A stretch of DNA of 12,087 nucleotides from an uncultured Terriglobales bacterium (lineage in GTDB: Bacteria > Acidobacteriota > Terriglobia > Terriglobales > Acidobacteriaceae). Both the position numbers and the translations under genes were made by a program. Numbering within the stretch: the stretch's first letter is position 1; every line of letters starts with the position of its first letter. Below are positions 1-7,156 of this stretch, piece by piece. A model generated the notes under the pieces. It worked only from the letters and a program-made list of their open reading frames with translations, had not been told where the DNA came from and ran no database searches. The stretch is taken from the NCBI GenBank assembly GCA_955652845.1, contig CATPBY010000295.1, positions 1 to 12,087 of the forward strand, read 5' to 3'.

Positions 1-1
1 T

Positions 2-148
2 GCAGTCGACGGTCGTCCCCTGGTTCGACCGATGATGACCATGACGCTTTCTTGCGACCACCGGGTTGTCGATGGCGCCCGGGCTGCTGCCTTCCTAAAC
101 GACGTTACTGAAGCTATCCGTCAACCCCAAGACTGGATGGGACGATGA
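2..148 (+). CDS. 2-oxoacid dehydrogenase complex E2 acyltransferase, C-terminal fragment
   Basis: Partial gene; only the last 48 residues and the TGA stop are present, and the 5' part lies outside the window. The fragment contains the sequence SCDHRVVDGA, which matches the HxxxDG active-site signature of the C-terminal catalytic domain of dihydrolipoamide acyltransferases (E2 of the pyruvate, branched-chain or 2-oxoglutarate dehydrogenase complexes). In the family this His acts as general base in moving the acyl group from lipoamide to CoA. The ending, after a helix of the form AAFLNDVTEAI, is the normal C-terminus, so the gene is not truncated at this end. Which of the three complexes it belongs to cannot be told from this piece. 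It has no evident link to the purine genes downstream. Confidence 0.85.
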   Translation, partial: AVDGRPLVRPMMTMTLSCDHRVVDGARAAAFLNDVTEAIRQPQDWMGR

Positions 149-235
149 GCCCGCTGGCAACAGGGTGGCCCAGCGCGTGAGCCCGATTTCTTGAGATCTT
201 CGCAATAAAGTCTGGTCCAATTCACGTTTCGATTG

Positions 236-265
236 TTGACAGTTTTTTGGAGCGCGGAGTAGCGT
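236..265 (+). promoter_or_regulatory. possible sigma70 promoter for the cupin gene
   Basis: A perfect -35 hexamer TTGACA lies at 236-241. The best -10 match is weak, TAGCGT at 260-265 with an 18-bp spacer. This would start transcription near 272, about 33 bp before the cupin ATG. The TTGACA also forms one arm of a short 7-bp inverted repeat (GTTGACA at 235-241, TGTCAAC at 280-286). The rest of the 149-304 gap shows nothing else that I recognise. Confidence 0.3.
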
Positions 266-304
266 TCACCTGCCATACTTGTCAACCTGCATGAGGGGGA
301 AATT

Positions 305-742
305 ATGACTTCGAGGCTGCTCTGGGCGGTCTTCTTTGTTCTTGCGATTACTACTGCCATGGCGCAAGAACCCACAAAGGTCGAGCCCAAGCATTACCAG
401 CTGGCCTTTGAGAATGAATGGGTACAAGTGGTAAACGTTCACTATGGACCGCATGAAAAATCGAGCATGCACGACCATCCCGGCGGCGTAGTTGTAGTGC
501 TGACTGAAGGACATCTTAAGTTTACCGATCAGAATGGTCACACGCGCGAGGTATACGCCAAGCCTGGCGAATCGAGATGGTACCCGCCGTTTAAGCACCG
601 GGTAGAAAACCTCGGCGACACTACTTACAACGCCGTTTATATTGGGATTAAAACGAAAGCCGTAACGGCAGGAGCCGGAGCCGGGACTCCGGAGGCTGAT
701 AAAATTTTGACTGACTTTGCTTTTACTGCGACGAAGCGGTAA
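305..742 (+). CDS. exported single-domain cupin protein
   Basis: A 145-residue protein with a clear N-terminal signal peptide: a hydrophobic stretch over residues 4-18 followed by AMA-Q, giving likely cleavage after residue 20. The mature part is one small beta-barrel of the cupin type. Visible metal-ligand candidates are the MHDHP segment (H56, H58) and H98 in an H-x3-N arrangement that fits cupin motif 2. The Glu of motif 1 is not at its usual spacing, so metal binding may use three His or another residue. A Gly/Ala-rich stretch (about 121-128) precedes the C-terminal strand. The start is supported by a purine-rich GAGGGGGA just upstream of the ATG. Substrate and function are unknown; the fold alone does not tell. 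The next gene downstream also encodes an exported protein. Confidence 0.8.
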   Translation: MTSRLLWAVFFVLAITTAMAQEPTKVEPKHYQLAFENEWVQVVNVHYGPHEKSSMHDHPGGVVVVLTEGHLKFTDQNGHTREVYAKPGESRWYPPFKHRVENLGDTTYNAVYIGIKTKAVTAGAGAGTPEADKILTDFAFTATKR

Positions 743-829
743 TCGCAGTTTCTGACGCCAGTGTCGTATCGTAATTGGAACCGATGGACCCATAAGTGAA
801 TTTCTTCCAGGCGAAAGAATGAGGCTGAG

Positions 830-1558
830 ATGAAACTAATTTTAATCGTGGCCAGCGTGATTATCCTGATGTCGACTTCAGCGTATTCGCAAACTTCCGC
901 GCAGACATTTTCCACTTCACAAGGGCCAGTCAAGATCACTCCGCTTTACCACGCCAGCACACTGATCGAAGCCGGCGGAAAGGTCATCTACCTTGATCCC
1001 GCGAAGCCCGCGAAATTTGCCGGGCATCCTAAGGCTGATCTTGTCCTGATTACGGATATCCATCCCGATCACATGGATCCGGCATCCATTGAGGAGGTCA
1101 GTAAACCCGGGACTGAAATCCTGGCTGCGCCGGCAGTGGAGAAGACGGTCATCACTGCCCAGCCTATCGCTAATGGGGAAAGTAAAAGCTGGCAAGGCTG
1201 GAGCATTGAGGCGGTGCCAGCCTACAACCTTAAGCGCGGGCCCGGTCCTGGCAAGCTCTTTCACGATAAAGGACGCGGCAACGGTTATTTGCTGACCTAT
1301 GGCGGGATGCGGTTTTACTTCTCAGGCGATACTGAAGGCATCCCGGAGATGCGCGCCCTAAAAAACATCGACGTAGCGTTTGTATGCATGAATCTGCCTT
1401 ACACCATGCCTCCGGAGGAAGCAGCGGAGGCAGTAAAAGCCTTTCATCCGAAAGTGGTGATTCCGTATCACTACCGCGGCTCCGACCTTACGGTGTTCAC
1501 GAAGAAGCTGGAGGGTGCCGGCATCGAGGTGCGCCTGCTGGAATGGTACCCGCAATAA
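830..1558 (+). CDS. exported metallo-beta-lactamase-fold hydrolase (COG2220/UlaG-like)
   Basis: A 242-residue protein with a signal peptide (hydrophobic residues 3-16, probable cleavage near AYS-Q, residue 20). The mature part looks like the short metal-dependent hydrolases of the beta-lactamase superfamily: LVLITDIHPDHMD (71-83) at the metal site, SGDTEG with D167 as the usual bridging Asp, and IPYHYRGSD with H214 as the final His. The first His of the canonical HxHxDH motif is Asp76 here. The length fits a single-domain member with no fused partner. The start has a GAGGCTGAG sequence close to the ATG. It follows the cupin gene by 87 bp on the same strand and is convergent with the purine permease, with 21 bp between the stops and no clear hairpin terminator. 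The substrate cannot be predicted. Confidence 0.82.
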   Translation: MKLILIVASVIILMSTSAYSQTSAQTFSTSQGPVKITPLYHASTLIEAGGKVIYLDPAKPAKFAGHPKADLVLITDIHPDHMDPASIEEVSKPGTEILAAPAVEKTVITAQPIANGESKSWQGWSIEAVPAYNLKRGPGPGKLFHDKGRGNGYLLTYGGMRFYFSGDTEGIPEMRALKNIDVAFVCMNLPYTMPPEEAAEAVKAFHPKVVIPYHYRGSDLTVFTKKLEGAGIEVRLLEWYPQ

Positions 1559-1579
1559 AATGCGCCGAAGCCCGGTGGT

Positions 1580-2875
1580 TCAGCTAATCGCGAGATAGAT
1601 ATAGCGCAAGATGAACAAGAGCGTCAGGATCCAAACCAGCAGGTTGATTTCGCTGAATTTTCCCGCTGCTACTTTCACAACTGTGTAAGAAATCAACCCC
1701 AGGCTAAGTCCGGTGGCGATACTGAAGGTTAACGGTGTGGCCAGTACGGTGATAAAAGCCGGAACCGCCTCACTGAACTCCTTCCAATCGACGTGCGCGA
1801 TGGATTGCGTCATCAGCGCGCCCACAAGGATGAGGGCTGGCGCGGTGGCATAACCGGGAATCGCTGTAGCCAGCGGCGAAAAAAACATGGCAATCAGAAA
1901 CAGCGCCGCGACTACCATGTTGCTGAGTCCTGTTCGAGCCCCTACTGCGATTCCCGCCACGCTTTCAATGTAGCTTGTAACCGTCGATGTCCCCGCCAGC
2001 GAGCCGAAGATAGTCCCGGTTGCATCCGCCACCAGGGCTCGCCCCACGCGTGGTATTTTTCCATTCTTGATGAAGCCGCCCTGCTCACACACACCCACCG
2101 GCGTGCCCACATTGTCGAACAGATCCACGAACAGGAACGCGAACAGGATTTCGAAAAAACCGAGATGAAAGGCGGCGCGAAGGTCCAACTGAAGAAATGT
2201 TGATGAAGGGTGTGGCAATGAGAAAATCGCTGCAGGCCACTGCGATACTCCACGCAACATGCCAAGAATTGCGGTGCCGAAGATTCCAATCAGGATCGCG
2301 CCATTTATTTTACGGGCCATGAGAAAGAGCGTGAGTGCGAGGCCCACGCAGGCCATCTGTAGCCCTTGGTCGGCAAAACTTCCGAGTCCCACAAAGGTAG
2401 CGGTGTTCGCGACTACCAGTTTTGCGTTTCGCAGCCCGACGAATGCAATGAAGAAACCGATTCCGGTCGCGGTTGAATGTTTCAGGCAATCAGGGATGCC
2501 GTTGACAATCTGCTCGCGAACGCGCGTGACCGTAAGCAACAGGAAGAGACCGCCAGAAAAGAAAACCACGCCCAGCGCGGTTCGCCAGGGAACATGCATG
2601 CCCAGGCACACGGAATAAGTGAAATAAGCATTGAGCGACATTCCGGGGGCGAGTGCTATGGGATAATTGGCATAAAGCCCCATCACCAGGGTGGCAACCG
2701 ACGCGGACAGACAGGTGGCGAACACCACGCCATCCACCGGCATTCCCGCCTGCGAGAGAATCTGCGGGTTTACCACAACGATGTAAGACATCGTCAGAAA
2801 AGTAGTGAGGCCGCCCAGGACTTCCCGCCTCAGATTTGTATGGTTCTCGATAAGCCTGAAATGACGGTTGAGCAA
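1580..2875 (-). CDS. NCS2/AzgA-family purine base permease
   Basis: A 431-residue polytopic inner-membrane protein with a dozen or more hydrophobic segments, as expected for the AzgA/PbuG branch of NCS2, whose known members import hypoxanthine, guanine or adenine by proton symport. Family landmarks are FRLIENHTNLRREVLGGLTT at the N-terminus, LAPGMSLNAYF (75-85), DLFDNVGTPVG (251-261) and GTSTVTSYIES (295-305). Translation appears to start at TTG (2875), because a strong AAAGGAG lies 4 bases upstream and the next in-frame Met is already inside the first membrane segment. It sits 27 bp after guaD on the same strand, so the two are probably co-transcribed and uptake is paired with deamination. 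Guanine or hypoxanthine is the likeliest substrate, by inference from context. Two normally conserved positions differ (S80, N255). Confidence 0.9.
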   Translation of the reverse strand: MLNRHFRLIENHTNLRREVLGGLTTFLTMSYIVVVNPQILSQAGMPVDGVVFATCLSASVATLVMGLYANYPIALAPGMSLNAYFTYSVCLGMHVPWRTALGVVFFSGGLFLLLTVTRVREQIVNGIPDCLKHSTATGIGFFIAFVGLRNAKLVVANTATFVGLGSFADQGLQMACVGLALTLFLMARKINGAILIGIFGTAILGMLRGVSQWPAAIFSLPHPSSTFLQLDLRAAFHLGFFEILFAFLFVDLFDNVGTPVGVCEQGGFIKNGKIPRVGRALVADATGTIFGSLAGTSTVTSYIESVAGIAVGARTGLSNMVVAALFLIAMFFSPLATAIPGYATAPALILVGALMTQSIAHVDWKEFSEAVPAFITVLATPLTFSIATGLSLGLISYTVVKVAAGKFSEINLLVWILTLLFILRYIYLAIS

Positions 2876-2879
2876 TCGT

Positions 2880-2886
2880 CTCCTTT
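2880..2886 (-). promoter_or_regulatory. ribosome binding site supporting a TTG start of the permease
   Basis: On the - strand the sequence reads AAAGGAG followed by ACGA and then TTG. This near-perfect Shine-Dalgarno, together with the absence of a usable ATG or GTG, decides the TTG start of the permease. The 4-base spacing is slightly short. Confidence 0.65.
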
Positions 2887-2902
2887 GTGCGATCGAAACT
2901 AA

Positions 2903-3370
2903 TCAGTAAGGAATTTTATCGGGCTTTTCGTTCCAGGCGCGAAAGGCGGAGAGAGCCTCTTCTCGCATGATCTGGATCATCGGAATCTGGCGTTGCGCGT
3001 GGGGCTGGGCGATTTCACGATAAATGAACGAGTCATCAAATCCGATCTTTGATGCGTCCGCGGCGACATTTGCGAAATAGACAAGGGAGAGTCGAGCCCA
3101 ATAGATTGCTCCCAGGCACATAGGGCAAGGCTCGCAGGATGAGTAGAGTTCGCAGTCCGTCAGTTCGAAGCGGCCGAGTTTCTTGCAGGCCTCGCGTATC
3201 GCAACTATTTCGGCATGGGCAGTGGGATCGTTAGTTGAAGTCACCTGATTCACACCCTCGGCGATGATTTTTCCGTCTTTGGCAACTACGGCGCCGAAAG
3301 GCCCTCCCTGGCCTGAGCGGACATTCTCAATCGAGAGTTGAATGGCACGAGCCATCAAAGGGCTAGTCAT
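2903..3370 (-). CDS. guaD: guanine deaminase, cytidine-deaminase fold
   Basis: A 155-residue zinc enzyme converting guanine to xanthine plus ammonia. The zinc and catalytic residues are visible: H52 and E54 in TAHAE, and C82 and C85 in SCEPCPMC. FDDSFIYREI (111-120) and a C-terminal Tyr (Y155) match the small Bacillus subtilis-type guanine deaminase (about 156 residues), in which a C-terminal segment is swapped between subunits and the final Tyr and an Asp from that region reach the active site. The open frame extends 40 codons upstream, but the ATG at 3370 is preferred: it has GGAG 9 bases upstream and gives the family length, while the extension looks non-coding. It is divergent from allB and is followed by the permease. 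Cytosine or another nucleobase deaminase is possible, but the C-terminal Tyr and the context favour guanine. Confidence 0.88.
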   Translation of the reverse strand: MTSPLMARAIQLSIENVRSGQGGPFGAVVAKDGKIIAEGVNQVTSTNDPTAHAEIVAIREACKKLGRFELTDCELYSSCEPCPMCLGAIYWARLSLVYFANVAADASKIGFDDSFIYREIAQPHAQRQIPMIQIMREEALSAFRAWNEKPDKIPY

Positions 3371-3401
3371 GTTTGCCTGCTCCAGCAACGACCACAGCCT
3401 G

Positions 3402-3461
3402 ACCGGCAAGAAGAGTATAAGCGGCGCTCTGACGCCTGGAGATTTTTCCTGACTTGCCGGT
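3402..3461. repeat. 9-bp inverted repeat in the guaD/allB divergent control region
   Basis: ACCGGCAAG at 3402-3410 and its exact reverse complement CTTGCCGGT at 3453-3461 are separated by 42 bp. The first arm lies where guaD transcription would start (just downstream of the TATACT at 3414-3419 on the - strand); the second lies upstream of the allB promoter candidate. The placement suits paired operator half-sites for a regulator acting on both units, but no regulator gene is present here and the match could be chance. Confidence 0.35.
3414..3419 (-). promoter_or_regulatory. possible -10 element for guaD-permease unit
   Basis: On the - strand the sequence is TATACT, five of six matches to TATAAT, 43 bp upstream of the guaD ATG. 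No convincing -35 hexamer is seen 16-18 bp further upstream, so a regulator-dependent promoter is possible. Confidence 0.35.
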
Positions 3462-3467
3462 GACGAC

Positions 3468-3496
3468 CTGAAACACTTACTCTGGCACAATAGACT
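3468..3496 (+). promoter_or_regulatory. possible promoter for allB and the catabolic operon
   Basis: CTGAAA (3468-3473) and TAGACT (3491-3496), with a 17-bp spacer, each match four of six consensus positions. Transcription would start near 3503, about 24 bp upstream of the allB ATG. The match is weak and is reported mainly because its place in the divergent region is right. Confidence 0.25.
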
Positions 3497-3526
3497 GCCG
3501 CTAAGTGGAGAAGGGATGATCCGGGC

Positions 3527-4876
3527 ATGAGTTTGCGGGCGTTACTCTCCCGTCGAGTGGTCACTCCGCAAGGAATTCGGCCGGCCGCGGTTCTAATAGA
3601 AAGCGACAAAATTCAATCGATTATTTCCTCGACGGAACTGCCGGACGACGTGCCGGTCCACGATTTTGGCAATGCTGCAATTCTTCCTGGCCTCGTCGAT
3701 TCTCATTTGCACATCAATGAACCTGGACGTACCGAGTGGGAAGGGTTCTACAGCGCCACACGGGCGGCTGCGGCTGGAGGGTACTCTTTTCTGGTAGACA
3801 TGCCACTGAATTGTGCGCCGCCGACCACCACGGTCGCCGCGCTGGAGACCAAGCGTCAAGCCGCGCGGGGCAACTGCCGTGTGGATTGGGCGGCGTGGGG
3901 CGGGGTGGTCAAAGACAACCAGAAAGATATTGAACCGCTGGCGGCTGCCGGTGTGCTCGGGTTCAAATGCTTTCTGGTTGATCCGGGGATTGACAGCTAC
4001 ACCATGGTTACGGAGAAAGAGTTGCGTGCAGCCTTGCCTTATGTGGCACGTACCGGACTGCCACTGCTTGTCCACGCCGAACTCGGAGGCCCAATCGAGA
4101 GGACCACTGGAAATCTAGCGGGTGCAGATTGGAGGTCATATAAAACCTATCTACAATCGCGTCCCGATGAAGCGGAGGAGTCGGCTATCCGTTTAGTGCT
4201 TTCACTGTGCCGGGAATACGGTTTCCGTCTACACATCGTCCACCTGTCGACCTGCAAGGCTATTGAAGAGTTACGCAAGGCGCGCTCCGAAGGACTTCCG
4301 GTAAGCGTGGAAACCTGCCCTCATTATCTCCATCTCGCAGCCGAAGACATTGCCGACGGCGCAACCCTGTGTAAATGCTCCCCGCCAATCCGCGCCCGCG
4401 AAAACCGCGAGGCGTTGTGGCAAGCGCTGAGAGACGGAGTAATCGACCTCGTGGCCACTGATCATTCTCCGTGTCCGCGCGAGATGAAGCGGCTGGCAGA
4501 GGGAAGCTTTAAAACGGCATGGGGAGGTATCGCCAGTCTTTCCCTGGCGCTTCCCATCTTGTGGACGGAAGCCGGCCGTCGAGGATTCACATTGCTCGAT
4601 GTTGCTCGTTGGATGGCGGAGGCTCCAGCTCAATTGGCGGGCCGGCCAGGGCGCAAAGGGCGAATTGCGGCGGGATACGATGCCGATCTGGTGGTCTTTG
4701 ATCCCGATCGTGAGTTCGTGGTCAAGGAGGATCGACTGTATTATCGGCACCCTGTTTCTCCATATATGGGGGAGGCGCTGCGTGGAGTGGTGAAGGCGAC
4801 TTTTGTCCGGGGACAAATGGTGTTCTCGGAAGGCACCTTCCCCGGAGAGCCGATCGGGCGGGAGTGCCGGCCATAG
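3527..4876 (+). CDS. allB: allantoinase
   Basis: A 449-residue cytosolic cyclic amidohydrolase opening the hydantoin ring of (S)-allantoin to give allantoate. The bimetal site is complete: DSHLHINEPGRTEWEGF holds H60 and H62, GFKCFL holds K147 (the Lys that is carboxylated in this family), followed by H183 (VHAE), H239 (HLST) and D312 (ATDHSP). INEPGRTEWEGF is typical of allantoinase rather than dihydropyrimidinase or dihydroorotase. The length is normal for AllB, and the C-terminal beta-strand region (DADLVVFDPDREFVV) is intact. The ATG has a GAGAAGGG upstream. It is the first gene of the + strand catabolic run, with XDH following after 30 bp, so the gene order does not follow the order of reactions. 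The main alternative, another hydantoinase, is unlikely in this context. Confidence 0.93.
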   Translation: MSLRALLSRRVVTPQGIRPAAVLIESDKIQSIISSTELPDDVPVHDFGNAAILPGLVDSHLHINEPGRTEWEGFYSATRAAAAGGYSFLVDMPLNCAPPTTTVAALETKRQAARGNCRVDWAAWGGVVKDNQKDIEPLAAAGVLGFKCFLVDPGIDSYTMVTEKELRAALPYVARTGLPLLVHAELGGPIERTTGNLAGADWRSYKTYLQSRPDEAEESAIRLVLSLCREYGFRLHIVHLSTCKAIEELRKARSEGLPVSVETCPHYLHLAAEDIADGATLCKCSPPIRARENREALWQALRDGVIDLVATDHSPCPREMKRLAEGSFKTAWGGIASLSLALPILWTEAGRRGFTLLDVARWMAEAPAQLAGRPGRKGRIAAGYDADLVVFDPDREFVVKEDRLYYRHPVSPYMGEALRGVVKATFVRGQMVFSEGTFPGEPIGRECRP

Positions 4877-4890
4877 CGCGCGAGCCCGGG

Positions 4891-4899
4891 TGCGATAAT
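4891..4899 (+). promoter_or_regulatory. extended -10 element directly before the XDH large subunit
   Basis: TGCGATAAT fits the extended -10 form TGnTATAAT in all but one of its defined positions. It ends 7 bases before the ATG at 4907, so transcription would begin at or one base before the start codon. No Shine-Dalgarno sequence is visible between the allB stop and this ATG, which agrees with a leaderless internal transcript. The assignment is inferred from position only. Confidence 0.4.
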
Positions 4900-4906
4900 T
4901 AATCCA

Positions 4907-7156
4907 ATGACAACTGGTCGCATCGTCGGCGCATCTGTGCCACGCAAGGAAGGCCGCGACAAGCTTACGGGCAAGGCGCAATACGTAGACGACATGCAGC
5001 TGCCTGGTATGCTCTACGGCGCGACAGTCCGCAGCCGTATTCCCCGAGGCAAAATTAAGAAGATAACCTTTGGGCCCGGAATCGCCTGGGATGAGTTCAC
5101 GGTCGTGTCTGCGAAAGACATTCCGGGAAAAAACTGCATCGCTTTGATTGTCGATGATCAGTCGTGTCTAGCTGACGGGATTGTGAACCATCAAGAGGAA
5201 CCGATTTTGCTTTTGGCGCATGCCGACCGGCACGCTCTCCCCAAAGCGGTTGATTCGATCGCAATCGAATATGATCCCCTCCCTGCCATATTCACCATCG
5301 AAGAGAGCGAAAGTCAGTCCCAGATCATTTGGGGCACGGACAATACCTTCAAAACTTACTTAGTGGAGAAAGGTGATGTCGATGGAATCTGGGAGAGGGC
5401 CGACCATATCGTTGAAGGCGAATATACCACCGGCGCTCAGGAGCAGCTTTACATCGAGAATAACGGCATGATCGCGGCCTTCGATCCGCAGCATGGTGTC
5501 ACGGTATGGGGATCGCTCCAATGTCCGTTTTACATTCACAAGGCATTGATGTCGTTGTGCAACTTGCCCGCGGACAAGGTTCGGGTTGTGCAAATGGAGA
5601 CGGGAGGCGCTTTCGGCGGTAAGGAAGAGTATCCATCGATTATCGCGGGGCACGCAGCGTTGCTGGCAATCAAATCCGGATGTCCGGTAAAAATCATTTA
5701 TGACCGCATGGAAGACATGGCAGCTACTACCAAGCGCCATCCGTCGCGAACCCGACATCGTACTGCCGTGACTAAAGATGGAAAAATCCTGGGCGGCGAA
5801 ATCGAATTTACCATTGACGGCGGCGCGTATACAACTTTGTCCCCGGTTGTGGTCTCACGCGGAGCGATCCACGCTGGTGGTCCTTATTATAGGCCTAATG
5901 TGCGAATCCGCGCCAGGGCGATGGCCACTAACGCGCCTCCCCACGGGGCCTTTCGGGGCTTCGGAGCCCCCCAGAGCCTGTTCGCTGTGGAACGTCACAT
6001 GAATCGCATAGCGCAGACAGTGGGACTCACTCCCGTGGAAATACGACAGCGAAATTTTCTCAAGCCGGGACAGACAACCACCACGGAACAGGCCATCCGG
6101 GAAAACATCGATTTGGAGAAACTGCTCGACCGGGCGCTGCAGCTTTCCGACTACCATTCCATGAAAAAGCGCTTCGCCGGAGAGAATGCGACAGGACCTG
6201 CAAAAAAGGGAATAGGCATTGCCGCATTCTTACATGGCGCTGGTTTCACCGGATCGGGAGAGCGCAACTTGGGCTCCGTTGTTGAAGTGGAGGCGTGCGC
6301 CGACGGCAGCGTTCGCGTGCTGGTCTCGAGCACGGAATTTGGCCAGGGGACAAAGACCGTTCTCTGCCAGATCGTGGCCGAAACACTGAGGATCGGATAT
6401 GAGGACGTGACAATCGCGCAAGCCGATACTGACGACGTCCCGAACAGCGGTCCGACTGTGGCATCGCGCACGGTTATGGTAGTCGGAAAACTGGTGCAGT
6501 CCGCCGCATTGGGCATTAAACAGACACTGACGGCGGCGGGCGTTATTCGGCCGGCATATTCCGCGCAAGAATTTCGTGCCGCGTGCCGCGCCTACGTTGC
6601 AGCTCATGGCGCACTTCGTTCGTCGGCGCGTTTTGAAGCCCCCAGCGACGTATTCTGGGACGATGAAAAATACCGCGGCGAGGCGTACGCCGCATTTGCC
6701 TGGGCGGTTTATATCGCAGCAGTGACGGTGGATATGACGACATACAGCGTGTCGGTCGATGACTTCCTGGCGCTTCAGGAAGTTGGCAAGGTCCTGCATC
6801 CGGTCCTGGCGCGCGGGCAAATTGCAGGCGGCGTCGCTCAGGCCATCGGATACACCCTCTACGAGAAAGTTGTTTGGCAAAATGGGCGAATGCAAAATAG
6901 CCAGATGACGAATTACATCATGCCAACGTCCGTCGATCTTCCTCCCATGCGAGTGTTTTTCGAAGAAATGGGCAATATTCACGGCGCCTTTGGCGCCAAG
7001 GGAATCGGCGAGCTCCCCATGGACGGCCCTGCTCCCGCGATTTTGAACGCGGTTGAAGACGCGCTCCAGGTATCCTTCGATTCGATTCCGTTGCTGCCGG
7101 AGGACATCTACGAAAAACTTGCCTCAGAGGCCGTGGTGGAGACTGAGTTTCGATGA
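4907..7156 (+). CDS. xdhA: xanthine dehydrogenase, molybdopterin-binding subunit
   Basis: A 749-residue large subunit that hydroxylates hypoxanthine and xanthine to urate at a molybdenum-cytosine or molybdopterin cofactor. Seen in order: the small aldehyde oxidase/XDH N-terminal a/b-hammerhead domain (about 1-125), then the cofactor domains with GGAFGGKEE (233-241), AFRGFGAPQ (348-356), STEFGQGTKT (475-484), GPTVASR (515-521) and GAKGIGE (696-702). E702 is the catalytic Glu equivalent (Glu1261 of bovine enzyme). E269 in RMEDM and R350 correspond to bovine Glu802 and Arg880, which bind purine, supporting xanthine over aldehydes. The Fe-S and FAD parts are separate genes downstream, with a 4-bp ATGA overlap to the Fe-S gene. 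The start lacks a Shine-Dalgarno and may be leaderless. The symbol follows the E. coli naming; other species number the subunits differently. Confidence 0.93.
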   Translation: MTTGRIVGASVPRKEGRDKLTGKAQYVDDMQLPGMLYGATVRSRIPRGKIKKITFGPGIAWDEFTVVSAKDIPGKNCIALIVDDQSCLADGIVNHQEEPILLLAHADRHALPKAVDSIAIEYDPLPAIFTIEESESQSQIIWGTDNTFKTYLVEKGDVDGIWERADHIVEGEYTTGAQEQLYIENNGMIAAFDPQHGVTVWGSLQCPFYIHKALMSLCNLPADKVRVVQMETGGAFGGKEEYPSIIAGHAALLAIKSGCPVKIIYDRMEDMAATTKRHPSRTRHRTAVTKDGKILGGEIEFTIDGGAYTTLSPVVVSRGAIHAGGPYYRPNVRIRARAMATNAPPHGAFRGFGAPQSLFAVERHMNRIAQTVGLTPVEIRQRNFLKPGQTTTTEQAIRENIDLEKLLDRALQLSDYHSMKKRFAGENATGPAKKGIGIAAFLHGAGFTGSGERNLGSVVEVEACADGSVRVLVSSTEFGQGTKTVLCQIVAETLRIGYEDVTIAQADTDDVPNSGPTVASRTVMVVGKLVQSAALGIKQTLTAAGVIRPAYSAQEFRAACRAYVAAHGALRSSARFEAPSDVFWDDEKYRGEAYAAFAWAVYIAAVTVDMTTYSVSVDDFLALQEVGKVLHPVLARGQIAGGVAQAIGYTLYEKVVWQNGRMQNSQMTNYIMPTSVDLPPMRVFFEEMGNIHGAFGAKGIGELPMDGPAPAILNAVEDALQVSFDSIPLLPEDIYEKLASEAVVETEFR

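Noticed and set aside
149..180. Possible terminator hairpin after the E2 gene (GCTGG...CCAGC)
   Set aside because: Only a 5-bp stem with a long loop and no following T-tract.
235..286. 7-bp inverted repeat GTTGACA/TGTCAAC upstream of the cupin gene
   Set aside because: Short with a 38-bp gap, and one arm is simply the consensus -35 hexamer; chance is sufficient.
1559..1579. Possible bidirectional terminator between the convergent hydrolase and permease genes
   Set aside because: The 21-bp gap and its flanks show only a weak, bulged stem and no T-tract on either strand.
3371..3490. 40-codon N-terminal extension of guanine deaminase
   Set aside because: It is not family-like, overlaps the divergent control region, and the internal ATG at 3370 has a good ribosome binding site and gives the normal 155-residue length.
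6230..6982. 250-codon open frame on the - strand inside the XDH large subunit
   Set aside because: Antisense shadow of a well-conserved coding gene; Cys/His/Arg-rich composition and no recognisable domain. The same applies to 4271-4981, 7196-7882 and 266-793.
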